From Mucilaginibacter gossypii (GTDB lineage: Bacteria > Bacteroidota > Bacteroidia > Sphingobacteriales > Sphingobacteriaceae), in the NCBI RefSeq assembly GCF_900100945.1, contig NZ_FNCG01000021.1, positions 1 to 64,000 of the forward strand: a DNA stretch of 64,000 nucleotides, read 5' to 3'. The notes beneath the pieces were generated by a model. That model was not told where the DNA came from. It saw only the letters and a program-made list of their open reading frames with translations, and did no database searches. Shown here piece after piece: positions 18,921 through 30,291 of the stretch (within the stretch, counting starts at the first letter, position 1; each line of letters starts with the position of its first letter). Position numbers and translations under genes: made by a program.

Positions 18921-19967
18921 ATGAAAGCGGTAAAAACTTTAGGCCAATTTATCATCGAAAAACAAGCAGAATTTCCATACGCCAAAGGCGAACTTTCCAG
19001 GCTGCTGAGAGATATAGGTATTGCGGCAAAAATTGTTAACAGGGAAGTTAACAGGGCTGGATTAGCTGACCTGACCCATGATAACGGTTCGGTAAATATA
19101 CAGGGAGAAAGCCAGAAAAAGCTGGATGTTTTTGCCAATGAACAGTTTATTTCGGCCCTACAGCACGGCGGTGAATGTTGTGTGGTAGTATCCGAAGAAA
19201 GTGATGAATATATTGATATCGACAGTGAGATCTCAAAAAATGCTAAATATATCGTTGCGATAGATCCCCTGGATGGCTCGTCTAACATTGATGTAAATGT
19301 GAGCGTAGGCACTATTTTTTCCATTTACCGCAGAAAAACAGCAGACGGGCGGGCGTCGATTAAGGATATTTTGCAAAGGGGCTCGGAGCAGGTGGCAGCG
19401 GGGTACGTAATCTATGGTTCATCAACCATGTTGGTTTACACTACCGGGAAAGGGGTGAATGGTTTCACCTTAGACCCCTCACTCGGTGAATTTTGCCTCT
19501 CGCATCCCAAAATGCAAATCCCTGATGATGGGGTAATTTACTCTATAAATGAAGGCTATTATTCTCATTTCCCTGACGGAGTAAAAAAGTATATCAAATA
19601 CTGCCAGGTAGAGGATGTAACAACAAACAGGCCGTTTAAGGCAAGGTATATCGGATCGATGGTGGCCGACCTGCACCGGAATATGATAAAAGGCGGGATT
19701 TTTATTTACCCGGCAAATGCAAGCGATCCAAAAGGGAAACTGCGTTTAATTTATGAGTGCAACCCTATGGCTTTCATCATTGAACAAGCTGGGGGAAAAG
19801 CCAGTAACGGGTATCAACGCATTTTAGATCTTGATGTTACCGAGCTGCATCAGCGTACAGGCATCTTCATCGGCTCAAAAAATATGGTGACTAAAGCAGA
19901 AGAGATGATGAGACGCTTTTCGCCAATTACAACCAATGTTGACTATAGTTATATGGAATTAATATAA
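18921..19967 (+). CDS. fbp: Fructose-1,6-bisphosphatase, class I
   Basis: A 348-residue enzyme that hydrolyses fructose 1,6-bisphosphate to fructose 6-phosphate, the committing step of gluconeogenesis. The metal site is clear: SEES (91-94) and the class I signature DPLDGSSNID (115-124). Substrate residues are in the C-terminal half (RYIGSMVADLHRNMIKGGIF; LIYECNPMAFIIEQAGGKAS). It lies 76 bases after ppsA on the same strand, so PEP formation and FBP dephosphorylation are probably switched on together. Confidence 0.95.
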   Translation: MKAVKTLGQFIIEKQAEFPYAKGELSRLLRDIGIAAKIVNREVNRAGLADLTHDNGSVNIQGESQKKLDVFANEQFISALQHGGECCVVVSEESDEYIDIDSEISKNAKYIVAIDPLDGSSNIDVNVSVGTIFSIYRRKTADGRASIKDILQRGSEQVAAGYVIYGSSTMLVYTTGKGVNGFTLDPSLGEFCLSHPKMQIPDDGVIYSINEGYYSHFPDGVKKYIKYCQVEDVTTNRPFKARYIGSMVADLHRNMIKGGIFIYPANASDPKGKLRLIYECNPMAFIIEQAGGKASNGYQRILDLDVTELHQRTGIFIGSKNMVTKAEEMMRRFSPITTNVDYSYMELI

Positions 19968-20069
19968 TGAAGCTCAAAGCAGAAAGCACAACGCTAAAAG
20001 CGATAAATTGATTTAAAGACAAACCGGGGGCGCTATTTAAGTTTACCCGGATTTTTAATTAAAAAACTG

Positions 20070-20111
20070 TGGGCTATTATTTACATGTATTACATGTGAA
20101 TAATAGCCCAA
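20070..20111. terminator. Strong hairpin after fbp
   Basis: Long arms TGGGCTATTAT and ATAATAGCCCA, with an inner TACATGTA/TACATGTG part, about 100 bases after the fbp stop. It ends the gluconeogenic transcript and can also serve the convergent katG. Confidence 0.65.
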
Positions 20112-20145
20112 CAGTGTATTCATAAATGACATTAGGTGTAGAGGG

Positions 20146-20221
20146 ACTGCCATCCTGAGCTTGTCGAAGGACGTGCGCAGAGGCCCTACCCGCCATGCTT
20201 CGACAGGCTTAACATGACACC
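20146..20221. repeat. REP-like interspersed repeat, class 1, copy B
   Basis: CATCCTGAGCTTGTCGAAGG at one end and CCATGCTTCGACAGGCTTAA at the other, in the opposite orientation to the copies at 1997, 29070 and 44071. It lies between fbp and the end of katG. Nothing else is seen in the 299-base gap besides this and the hairpin at 20070. Confidence 0.8.
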
Positions 20222-20266
20222 CATTTTTTTTCCAACACTGTATTTGTTTACAGCATCACTTTGATA

Positions 20267-22543
<2,277 letters not shown>

Positions 22544-23339
22544 AATTATAGTTATAAATTGAATAGACTGCTTAAACCGTCGTTGGGTATTAAGTTTTAT
22601 AAAAGTAGGATGTTAATAGCAACAATCACAATCAATTAATTCTATAAGCGGATAGCTAAAAGCTATAACGTGGTTAATGATGGCCGGGCTTTTAAAGAGG
22701 TAAAAAGATGCGGTTATATCCGCCAAATTGCATGGGCCGGTAACAGTAATTTATAACCTTTATATTAATTAATAGGTAAAAAACACCTTTTTTACATCCT
22801 TCTTAATCTTTTTATTAACGAAATGTTTAGTTTTGCATCAACCCTAAACTTATCAGTATTGAAAAAAATATCCCATCCTGTAACAATAACCCTATCAAAT
22901 TCGTCTTCTTGAAATATGAAGATGTTAACGGCTGTGTCCGGTTGATTGGTTTAACGATGTTTTTTGCTGAAAAATTTACGGTATAATTTAAACATAGCAG
23001 GCAGCGTTTAATGCTGCCTAACGATATTCCCGATAGTTCTTTAATGGGTATTTTCATTGTAAAATACAGTTTTAGTTAAAAAACAATGTGTTAGCCAGGG
23101 ATAGCACATTGTTTATTCCCCTTCCGGGCCAACTTATTTTATCCAGGCGCTTTCTCACATTATTCTTCGAAACTTATAAATGCAAATCGCTTTTTAGGTA
23201 TTTTATATGCTGCGTTCATAGCCTTACAGAATTGAATTGTTTGTTAAATGTTGCCAGGACGGTTTTTAATTTGTCAATTACAGCACTTAACTTTAGGGCC
23301 AGTCAATTCATCAAAAACTATAGTATTAAATCTAAATTA
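22544..23339. other. Long gap without a convincing gene
   Basis: This 796-base stretch between divergent katG and the acetylesterase has no coding sequence I trust. It holds a -7-like TAGTTTTG on the plus strand near 22828, a hairpin AGGCAGC/GCTGCCT at about 22998-23017, and an inverted repeat AAACAATGTG/CACATTGTTT at about 23079-23112. A short transcript from 22840 to the hairpin is possible but unproven. Confidence 0.5.
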
Positions 23340-25295
23340 ATGAACCTCAAAAAGTGTTTATCCATACTAATCGGAAGCTTATTGCTTAATGCCGGTGCAT
23401 TTGCCAAAGTGATCATGCCGGGTGTTTTTAGTGATAACATGGTTTTGCAGCAAAAAACCATGGCTGGTATATGGGGCACGGCCGATGCCGGTAAAACGGT
23501 ATCCATTACCTCGTCATGGAACAACAAAACCTACACAACCATTGCCGATGCTGATGGTAACTGGAAAACGAAGATCAAGACGCCGTCGTACGGAGGGCCG
23601 TACCAGGTTACTATAACTGATGGTAGCGAGCCCGTAGTTTTAAATAATGTATTGATAGGGGAGGTGTGGATTTGCTCCGGCCAGTCGAACATGGAAATGC
23701 CCGTGGCCGGTTGGGGCCAGGTAAATAATTATAAAGAAGAAATAGCCAACGCAAATTATCCGGAGATCCGTTTGTTACAGGTATCGCAGGCAACGAGCCT
23801 TACCCAGCAAACTAATATAAAAGTTGCCAATAACGGCTGGATGGTATGCTCGCCTCAAACTATCGGCGAATTTTCGTCGGTAGCATATTTTTTTGCCAGG
23901 GAGATCAATAAACGGGTTAAAATTCCTATCGGCCTCATCAGTTCAAATTGGGGTGGTACTATGATCGAAGCCTGGAGCGATGAAAACACGCTTACTAATA
24001 ACCCGGTTTTCAGCGCACAGATCAAGCAGCAGCAGGAATCTGCTAAAACAGAAACGCCATTAACCTTTGCACAAAAAATGGATGCTTGGAACAAACTTGC
24101 CGCCGCTGCCGATTTGGGGTATACCAATAATAATGCGTTTAATCCTGATACCGCCGGCTGGCGGAGCATGCTGCTGCCCCAGTTTTTTGAAAAAGGCGCT
24201 TTAGGAGATTTCGATGGCGTTGTTTGGTTCCGAAAAAAGATCACCATTCCTGCAGCCTGGGCCGGGCAGGATGTAAAGATTAGCCTGGGTAAGATAGATG
24301 ATAATGAAATAACATTTTTTAACGGTGAAAAGATAGGCGCTACGGATGGTTACACACAGTCGCGTAATTACATTATTCCTGCTCCAAAGGTTAAGGCCGG
24401 GGAGTCGGTGATCACCGTGCGGGTTTTTGACAGCGGTGGTGGTGGCGGCCTGTATGGCGCCGACGAAATGCAGTTGGTATCAGCATCGGGCGAAAAGATC
24501 TCCTTAGCCGGTAACTGGGATTATAAAGTAGGTTTTAATATAAAAAGCCTGCCGCCAATGCCTGTTGCCAATAACCCGAACCGTTTGGCTGTGTTGTATA
24601 ATGCGATGATTAATCCGCTTACACCTATGGCTATCCGTGGCGCTATCTGGTACCAGGGCGAAGCCAATACAGGCAGGTCGGGCCAGTATAAAGAATTGTT
24701 TGAGGGCATGATAAACGGCTGGCGTAACATTTGGAACGAAGGCAATTTTCCGTTTTACTTTGTACAATTAGCTAACTGGCAAAAACGTGATACCGAACCT
24801 GTTCCTTCCGGCTGGGCCGAATTACGAGAAGCTCAAACCCAAACACTTGAACTGCCTAACACCGGCATGGTCGTAGCTATTGATCTTGGTGAGGCCGATA
24901 ATATCCATCCTAAAAATAAGCAGGAAGTGGGCCGCAGGCTGGCATTGGTCGCGCTTGATAAAACCTATCATAAAAAACAGCCCTATTCCGGGCCGATGTA
25001 CAAATCACAAAAAATTGATGGTGATAAAATTGAATTAAGCTTTAATTATACCGATGGCGGTTTAAAAGCGCAGGGAGGCGACAATATGCAGGGTTTTGCC
25101 ATAGCCGGTGAGGATATGAAGTTTCATTGGGCTACCGCAGTTATAAAAGGTGATAAGGTTATTGTGGGCAGCCCGGATGTTACAAACCCCGTTGCCGTAA
25201 GGTACGCCTGGGCCAATAACCCGGTAAGTACGTTGTACAATGGCGTTGGATTACCAGCTTCGCCTTTCCGTACGGATAATTGGGAAAGGAAGTAA
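23340..25295 (+). CDS. Sialate O-acetylesterase family (SGNH hydrolase)
   Basis: A secreted protein of about 651 residues. The start at 23340 is chosen because it gives a clean signal peptide (MNLKKCLSILIGSLLLNAGA); the open frame extends further upstream with unlikely sequence. The esterase domain has block I GQSNM with nucleophile S116, block III IWYQGEANTG and the DxxH-type DNIHP near the C-terminus. A beta-sandwich insertion of the galactose-binding type (about 280-390; VWFRKKITIPAAW) splits it, as in this family. It removes acetyl groups from sialic acids or, in plant-polysaccharide degraders, from pectin or xylan; the GH28/GH78 context favours the latter. Confidence 0.85.
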   Translation: MNLKKCLSILIGSLLLNAGAFAKVIMPGVFSDNMVLQQKTMAGIWGTADAGKTVSITSSWNNKTYTTIADADGNWKTKIKTPSYGGPYQVTITDGSEPVVLNNVLIGEVWICSGQSNMEMPVAGWGQVNNYKEEIANANYPEIRLLQVSQATSLTQQTNIKVANNGWMVCSPQTIGEFSSVAYFFAREINKRVKIPIGLISSNWGGTMIEAWSDENTLTNNPVFSAQIKQQQESAKTETPLTFAQKMDAWNKLAAAADLGYTNNNAFNPDTAGWRSMLLPQFFEKGALGDFDGVVWFRKKITIPAAWAGQDVKISLGKIDDNEITFFNGEKIGATDGYTQSRNYIIPAPKVKAGESVITVRVFDSGGGGGLYGADEMQLVSASGEKISLAGNWDYKVGFNIKSLPPMPVANNPNRLAVLYNAMINPLTPMAIRGAIWYQGEANTGRSGQYKELFEGMINGWRNIWNEGNFPFYFVQLANWQKRDTEPVPSGWAELREAQTQTLELPNTGMVVAIDLGEADNIHPKNKQEVGRRLALVALDKTYHKKQPYSGPMYKSQKIDGDKIELSFNYTDGGLKAQGGDNMQGFAIAGEDMKFHWATAVIKGDKVIVGSPDVTNPVAVRYAWANNPVSTLYNGVGLPASPFRTDNWERK

Positions 25296-25330
25296 TTAAC
25301 ATAATACAACGTAACCATCTTCTAAAATCC

Positions 25331-25363
25331 AGACTTACGAAGCTTTTAAAGCTTCGTAAGTCT
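25331..25363. repeat. 33-base palindrome, copy 1
   Basis: A perfect 16+1+16 palindrome with core ACTTACGAAGCTTT. The same architecture and length recur at 29734-29766 and 55876-55908. It lies after the acetylesterase and may work as its terminator. Confidence 0.8.
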
Positions 25364-25491
25364 TCAACCGCTCTGTCAGTTATAACAATGGCCTCGGATC
25401 AAATATTACCCTGATGGAGTTTATCTTACTATCAACCACATGATACCACCCGCAGCTGCATCATTCAGTAATAATTATTAAATTTATTAGG

Positions 25492-25782
25492 ATGAAAAAG
25501 CATTTCGTAATAAAGCTGGTGGGTAACCGCCCAACGTTTCCTAACGATATGACCGATGACGAACGCGTTATTATGCAAGCTCATTCCGAATATCTGAAAG
25601 GGAAAATGAAAGAAGGCCTGGTGCTTATCTTTGGCCCGGTTTTCGATCCGAAAGGCGTTTATGGTCTCGGGATTTTGGCTGTTGATGACGAAGCCCAGGT
25701 CGGCGAAATTATAGCTAACGACCCGGCCAATGTTTTAGGCACTTATGAAGTGGCGTTAATGATGGCCTCGGGCGCAGATTAG
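25492..25782 (+). CDS. YCII-related domain protein
   Basis: A 96-residue soluble protein of the YCII/dimeric alpha-beta barrel superfamily (MKKHFVIKLVGNRPTFPNDM; MQAHSEYLKGKMKEGLVLIF; ILAVDDEAQVGEIIANDP). The conserved histidine of the family is in AHSEYLK. Family functions are mostly unknown; some members are dehalogenase- or chlorite-dismutase-like. It stands alone, converging on the AhpD-like gene. Confidence 0.75.
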   Translation: MKKHFVIKLVGNRPTFPNDMTDDERVIMQAHSEYLKGKMKEGLVLIFGPVFDPKGVYGLGILAVDDEAQVGEIIANDPANVLGTYEVALMMASGAD

Positions 25783-25854
25783 TTATTAATTTAACAACAA
25801 AGCCGCCCGGTACTACGCAGGCGACTTAAAATCAAAACAACAAAATTAAAAGGA

Positions 25855-26292
25855 TTAATTAAGCGGTGGCTGAAGTTGGGTAGTTACACCAATGCGGTTC
25901 CAGGCATTAATGGTGATGATAGCCATAATTACTTGCGCTAAATATTTTTCGTCAAACAACTCAACAGCTTTTTTATAGGTTTCGTCAGATACGCGGCCAG
26001 TGATCAGTGTTACTTCTTCGGTAAGGGCCAGGATAGCGCGTTCCTGCTCATCAAAAAAAGGTGATTCGTGCCAAACGTTGATGTTATAGATGCGGCGTTC
26101 GGTTTCGCCGGCTTTGCGTGCATCTGTAGTGTGCATATCCACGCAGTAAGCACAGCCATTAATTTGTGAAGCGCGGATCTTGATCAGGTCTTTATGACGG
26201 GTGGTTAACTCGGTGCTTTCAATGTATTTTTCAAGGGCAATCATGGCCCTGTATCCAGCTGGTTCGGCGGTGTTTATTTTTAAGCGGTTCAT
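25855..26292 (-). CDS. Carboxymuconolactone decarboxylase/AhpD family protein
   Basis: A 145-residue all-alpha protein with the AhpD-type redox site NGCAYCVDMH (C47, C50, H54), which suggests peroxidase or thiol-oxidoreductase activity rather than decarboxylation. RIYNINVWHESPFFDEQERA is typical of the alkylhydroperoxidase-like subgroup. It lies 72 bases downstream of a Crp/Fnr regulator on the same strand and is probably its target. Confidence 0.88.
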   Translation of the reverse strand: MNRLKINTAEPAGYRAMIALEKYIESTELTTRHKDLIKIRASQINGCAYCVDMHTTDARKAGETERRIYNINVWHESPFFDEQERAILALTEEVTLITGRVSDETYKKAVELFDEKYLAQVIMAIITINAWNRIGVTTQLQPPLN

Positions 26293-26364
26293 GTTTTTTT
26301 CTTTTTTGTTAATACAAAGTTGGGGATAAACACGCCCTAAAAAAATGAACTGAGTTTAAGAAAA

Positions 26365-26937
26365 TCAGATTTTTTTAGCCCTTAACCTGCTCAAAAATTG
26401 TGGGGTGAAGCCTAAATAGGAAGCAAGCATATATTGGGGTACCCGCTGTACAAAGGCCGGAAAAAGGCTGGTGAAATGCCGGTAACGCTCCTCGTCGTTT
26501 TGATTAAAAATGTATCCAATACGCCGTTGCGATGCAACAAAGGCTTTTTGCATCATGACGCGGAAATAGCTTTCCATCTGTGGAACCGCTTCAAATAATG
26601 CTATACGGTTCTTTTCGGTAAGCAACAGCATTTCTGAAGCCTCAATGGCTTGGATATAGGTTGTGGCGGGCTGGTGATTAAGAAGACTGTCTTGATCGGC
26701 TATCCACCAGTTTTCCAAACCGAACTGGATGATCTGCTCATTGAGCTTGTTATTAACAAAGTATTGCCTCACCAGGCCTTTGGTTACAAAATAGTTACCA
26801 GCACAAAGTTTGCCGGGTTCTAAGATGAATTCCTTCTTTTTAAAGTTCTTAGGCTCAAAATGCCGGCAAATGGTTGTCTCATCGGCCTCAGATAACTGGA
26901 CGTATCTTTTAATGTGGTTGATGAGTTCGGGATACAT
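26365..26937 (-). CDS. Crp/Fnr family transcriptional regulator
   Basis: A 190-residue protein with an N-terminal cyclic-nucleotide-binding fold (FKKKEFILEPGKLCAGNYFV; GLVRQYFV) and a short C-terminal DNA-binding part with helix VPQYMLASYLGFTPQFLSRL. It lacks the iron-sulfur cysteine set of Fnr. This Bacteroidota subgroup often regulates a neighbouring AhpD- or SDR-type gene, matching the AhpD-like gene downstream. Confidence 0.85.
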   Translation of the reverse strand: MYPELINHIKRYVQLSEADETTICRHFEPKNFKKKEFILEPGKLCAGNYFVTKGLVRQYFVNNKLNEQIIQFGLENWWIADQDSLLNHQPATTYIQAIEASEMLLLTEKNRIALFEAVPQMESYFRVMMQKAFVASQRRIGYIFNQNDEERYRHFTSLFPAFVQRVPQYMLASYLGFTPQFLSRLRAKKI

Positions 26938-27046
26938 ATATCAGGCTTGAGTTGATCGACACAAATCTCTCGAATTAGATTGAATTGGCCAATTAGAGTT
27001 ATATCTCCGGCAAAATAAATGTTATTTATATTAAAGCCCCAATTGA

Positions 27047-27535
27047 TTATGCAGTGAGATGTTTCCAAATCGTCCAACGTTCGTTCGCCAAATTTTCGAT
27101 CTGATGCTGAACTATAGACAGCTTTAGTTCTTGATAGTTTTGGTGGTAATAGGTTGATAGTTTCGCTACCTTTTCATCGCCTGCAATCAGGTATAGATAT
27201 TCGTTCGCATTTTTCTTGCCAGATATCGAATAGGTCAAAAATCCTTCAATATCACTTGTTTTATAAACTTTCTTCAAACCAAATCCAAAGTTGCGGACCC
27301 TGATTACCGTGTCACCATTAATAATGATTTTATGTGCTTTATGATTTAGTTGATGCCCTATCAAACTACAGATAGTCCAGTTAAATATCATATAAGGAAA
27401 TATTAGGAAATGAAGGGGCTTACCGTGAGCAAAAAGAATATCGAAATTAATGAAAACATAAATAAACATCAGGCAGCTCAAAAACAGGCACATCAGTATA
27501 AGGAATTTAGGCCAAAATTTGAACTTGGATCTCAT
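27047..27535 (-). CDS. Membrane protein of unknown function (two TM helices)
   Basis: A 162-residue protein I do not recognise. Two hydrophobic helices are at about 9-31 (FLILMCLFLSCLMFIYVFI) and 41-61, followed by a soluble beta-rich tail of about 95 residues (KIIINGDTVIRVRNFGFGLK) that resembles a PH-like (YdbT/YcxB type) domain. It lies 15 bases after the four-helix protein at 27551-28042, so the two probably form a unit. Confidence 0.65.
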   Translation of the reverse strand: MRSKFKFWPKFLILMCLFLSCLMFIYVFINFDILFAHGKPLHFLIFPYMIFNWTICSLIGHQLNHKAHKIIINGDTVIRVRNFGFGLKKVYKTSDIEGFLTYSISGKKNANEYLYLIAGDEKVAKLSTYYHQNYQELKLSIVQHQIENLANERWTIWKHLTA

Positions 27536-27550
27536 TTGTCTAATACATCA

Positions 27551-28042
27551 TCAATAAACTTTACCTGTACCATCAAGTTCTGCCTTTTCCTCATACCCTA
27601 AATTTAAATCATCTTCAATTTTTTGCTTTGTCGGGCGCAGATAAATAAAGTAGGCTATGATAGCTCCGGATATGCCCAAAAAAATCAGGTTGCCGGTTAG
27701 CATGAAGCTCACAATAGCAAAAAGGGAAGGCCCCTCTAATAAAGCAAACCTCACGATCAATGCAGATTGATAAGCAGCGAGTTTAGTCTTCAACGGACTT
27801 TGGCCGTCAATTTTGCTCACCATTGTTTTAAATAATATGTTGCTTACGGCAAGACCAGTAAAGGCCATTATGGGTACAACATAAATAAACACGTTATCGC
27901 GCTGCCCAGTAGTGGTTTTGTTAGTTATCATGAAAGTTACTGCGGCAAACATAATTTGTCCGGCTATCAGAGCGAGGTGGATTATTGATATAGTTTTCAG
28001 GAAGGTATTGGGGCTTTGAACTACCGGCTGTTTATTGATCAT
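27551..28042 (-). CDS. Membrane protein of unknown function (four TM helices)
   Basis: A 163-residue protein with four predicted helices: ISIIHLALIAGQIMFAAVTF, FIYVVPIMAFTGLAVSNILF, LIVRFALLEGPSLFAIVSFM and LIFLGISGAIIAYFIYL. The C-terminal tail is charged and cytosolic. No known family is evident. It is the first gene of a two-gene unit with the protein at 27047. Confidence 0.7.
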   Translation of the reverse strand: MINKQPVVQSPNTFLKTISIIHLALIAGQIMFAAVTFMITNKTTTGQRDNVFIYVVPIMAFTGLAVSNILFKTMVSKIDGQSPLKTKLAAYQSALIVRFALLEGPSLFAIVSFMLTGNLIFLGISGAIIAYFIYLRPTKQKIEDDLNLGYEEKAELDGTGKVY

Positions 28043-28235
28043 GTTAAGGTTGGTTATCTTGAGGCAATATAAATAATAGAAATGATTTGAAGGTTATTTG
28101 CAATGGAATAATATCAATTGAAGAATTGTACTTTTTGAATCATATAAGTCATATAGCACCCCGATAATGGCATTTTTGCCCCTCTTCGCCAGGCCATATT
28201 AGGCTTAACTTTATCTTAAACAAAATCAAACTATC

Positions 28236-28592
28236 ATGGCAACTAAAGAAATTGTACAGCATGTTATCGACGCGTTTGATAATAATGACGTTGAAAAGAT
28301 CCTAAGTTTTTTTGCCGATGACGTAAAATGGACTATGAAAGGCTCATCCGTAACTATTATGAACGGGAAGAATGAAGTGGAGCAATTTTTAGGCGGAATG
28401 GAAGATGTAAAAATGGTTTCATCAACCAAAGATCATATTGTAGTAGAGGGTAATACAGCTGCTGTTGACGGTCTTGTTCAATGCAAAGACAAAGATGGCA
28501 AAGACATGGCTATGTACTATGCCGATTTTTATGAGCTGGAAAATGATAAGGTGAAAAGGGTTACTTCGTACATTGTTGATAAAAAGGAATAG
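28236..28592 (+). CDS. SnoaL-like/NTF2-fold protein
   Basis: A 118-residue single-domain protein with the NTF2-like cone fold (IVQHVIDAFDNNDVEKILSF, FADDVKWTMKG, and the C-terminal strand pair). Members of the family are isomerases, hydrolases or plain binding proteins; no catalytic set is obvious. It stands alone. Confidence 0.8.
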   Translation: MATKEIVQHVIDAFDNNDVEKILSFFADDVKWTMKGSSVTIMNGKNEVEQFLGGMEDVKMVSSTKDHIVVEGNTAAVDGLVQCKDKDGKDMAMYYADFYELENDKVKRVTSYIVDKKE

Positions 28593-28648
28593 ATTTTTTT
28601 GAGGCGAAAGGGAAAAGGTTAAAGGAGAAAGGTTTTAACCGTTGCTAT

Positions 28649-28936
28649 CTAAACTTCTTCGAGCGTCAGCAGGTTATCGATACCGGCCCTGTCAATTAGA
28701 GATTGGAGATGTTTTTTGCCACCGTTTTCGGGTTTTACTACGGTAAGATAGGTTTTGCCTCTTTCGGTGCTTACATAAAAAGCCTGGCTGTTGACTTCGA
28801 TACGGGCTATGGCTTCGGCAACGGAAATCACTACCCTTGGCCGGTCTAATGATTCATAATAACCGATGTGGGTTATTTGCTCGTGTGTGCTTGATGCTTT
28901 GGGTTTGTCAATACAGTTTACCTGGTAGCTTGCCAT
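28649..28936 (-). CDS. DUF3892 family protein
   Basis: A 95-residue soluble protein matching the DUF3892 pattern: CIDKP...HEQITHIGYYE, VSVAEAIARIEVNSQAFYVS, then a C-terminal NLLTLEEV. The function is unknown. It is a single gene convergent with the SnoaL-like gene. Confidence 0.75.
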   Translation of the reverse strand: MASYQVNCIDKPKASSTHEQITHIGYYESLDRPRVVISVAEAIARIEVNSQAFYVSTERGKTYLTVVKPENGGKKHLQSLIDRAGIDNLLTLEEV

Positions 28937-29069
28937 AAAATATTAGTGTGGTATGGGTAAAGATAGGGTTTAATAAGTAATAAGAAGGTTAGAAGAAAGT
29001 CATTAAAAGCGTTATGCTTGGGGTGTCAGCGTGCGTCTTTCGAAGGTCACATGCGAAAAGATTAAAATT

Positions 29070-29148
29070 GGGTGTCATGGGTAGCCTGTCGAAGCATGGT
29101 GGGCAAGGCCTCTGCGCACGAGTCTTCGACAGGCTCAGACTGACAGCC
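29070..29148. repeat. REP-like interspersed repeat, class 1, copy C
   Basis: Same unit as at 1997, 20146 and 44071 (GGTAGCCTGTCGAAGCATGG ... TCTTCGACAGGCTCAGACTG). A degenerate half-unit precedes it near 29022. Together they fill the 312-base gap before the gene at 29249; the open frame that crosses them is not a gene. Confidence 0.8.
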
Positions 29149-29219
29149 CTTCCTTTGTTATATCGCCTTCAACGTTCACCCTGTTTCAAACTCAGGATGA
29201 CGGTTTATTTTAAAAACCT

Positions 29220-29227
29220 TACTTTTG
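29220..29227 (+). promoter_or_regulatory. -7 promoter box of the DUF4268 gene
   Basis: TACTTTTG matches the Bacteroidota consensus TAnnTTTG. Transcription would start near 29233, so the TTG at 29225 lies inside the promoter and cannot be the start; the TTG at 29249 is preferred. Confidence 0.55.
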
Positions 29228-29248
29228 CCCCTCACCAATCCCGGTAAA

Positions 29249-29710
29249 TTGTACTCAAAAGAACAGGCAACTCAACTAAAACAGGCGTTCTGGACAGCGT
29301 TTGGGCAATACCTCAAGCCCCAGCTTTCGGCCGATGGCCTGCGCACTAACTGGGTTAACTATAAAACAGGTATCAAGTATCTGTATTTTAAAATGGAGGC
29401 TGATAAAAAATCTGCTTTTATAGCCATTGAAATGAACCATCCCGATGCTGATATCCAGCAATTGATGTTTGATCAGTTTGTTGAGCTAAAGAATGTCCTG
29501 AGCAGCCAGCTTGAGGAGGAATGGGACTGGGATTTGCATACTACCGATGAGTATGGTAAAACAGTGAGCCGCGTTATTAAAACCCTACCCCATGTAAGCG
29601 TATTTAAGCAGGAAGACTGGCCTGCATTGATTTCTTTTTTTAAACCCCGCATCATTGCGCTTGATGAGTTTTGGAGCGTAGCGCAGTATAGTTTTGATTT
29701 GTTTAGATAA
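29249..29710 (+). CDS. DUF4268 domain protein
   Basis: About 153 residues from a TTG start (M-Y-S-K-E-Q). The sequence YSKEQATQLKQAFWTAFGQY, followed by GIKYLYFKMEADKKSAFIAI, fits DUF4268, a domain often found at the end of restriction-associated or nuclease-like proteins but here standing alone. The function is unknown. A 33-base palindrome follows the stop codon and may terminate it. Confidence 0.75.
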   Translation: MYSKEQATQLKQAFWTAFGQYLKPQLSADGLRTNWVNYKTGIKYLYFKMEADKKSAFIAIEMNHPDADIQQLMFDQFVELKNVLSSQLEEEWDWDLHTTDEYGKTVSRVIKTLPHVSVFKQEDWPALISFFKPRIIALDEFWSVAQYSFDLFR

Positions 29711-29733
29711 AGTATGAAATAGAGCGGAGAGGA

Positions 29734-29766
29734 AAACTTACGAAGTTTTCAAAACTTCGTAAGTTT
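29734..29766. repeat. 33-base palindrome, copy 2
   Basis: A perfect 16+1+16 palindrome (AAACTTACGAAGTTTT and its complement around one C), related to 25331-25363 and 55876-55908. It lies between the convergent DUF4268 and response regulator genes. Confidence 0.8.
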
Positions 29767-29787
29767 AAAATCCTCAAGCAGAAAATC

Positions 29788-30177
29788 TCAGGCCATATGA
29801 GCCACATCATCGCCGGCCGTTAAAAAGCAATGGTTAACCGTGTCAATAACGTCGCTCAGGTTAAAAGGCTTGGCAATAAAAGCATCGGAGCCATAATTGC
29901 CTAAGGATTCCAGCACACGCGGATAAGCCGATACCATCACCACCGGGATGTGCGCAGTCGCAGGGTTGGTTTTTAGCATATGGCAAAGTTCACCACCGTT
30001 TATACCGAATAAAATGTAATCCAAAATCACAAGGTCGGCATTGGCTGATAGCGCCGCCTTGCATATGTCATCAGTATAATTCAGTACCTCAACTTCATAG
30101 TGCTCCATTTCCAGAGCATCTTTCATCACTTCCAAAATATCCTCGCTATCATCAAGGATCAAGATCTTTTTCGACAT
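29788..30177 (-). CDS. Single-domain response regulator
   Basis: A 129-residue CheY-like receiver domain with no output domain. The acidic pocket D9-D10, phospho-acceptor D53 (LVILDYILFG), S83 and K103 (FIAKPF) are all present, so it can be phosphorylated. No histidine kinase is adjacent; it may act in a phosphorelay or by protein contact. Confidence 0.92.
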   Translation of the reverse strand: MSKKILILDDSEDILEVMKDALEMEHYEVEVLNYTDDICKAALSANADLVILDYILFGINGGELCHMLKTNPATAHIPVVMVSAYPRVLESLGNYGSDAFIAKPFNLSDVIDTVNHCFLTAGDDVAHMA

Positions 30178-30291
30178 AATTAATAATTGGTAAAGAAGAT
30201 AACACGGGGAGCGTTTCTTTTGTTTTCAAAGTTATATCCAATTATTGTAACAATCAAGTAACAACCTGTAGCTCTAAGATATAGTTATTAT

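Noticed and set aside
22827..23057. Minus-strand open frame in the long gap after katG
   Set aside because: No recognisable sequence, biased composition, and it crosses a hairpin.
23088..23339. N-terminal extension of the acetylesterase frame
   Set aside because: The ATG at 23340 gives a clean signal peptide; the extension is not family-like.
29014..29247. Plus-strand open frame across the gap before the DUF4268 gene
   Set aside because: It runs through REP repeat sequence and overlaps the promoter box at 29220.
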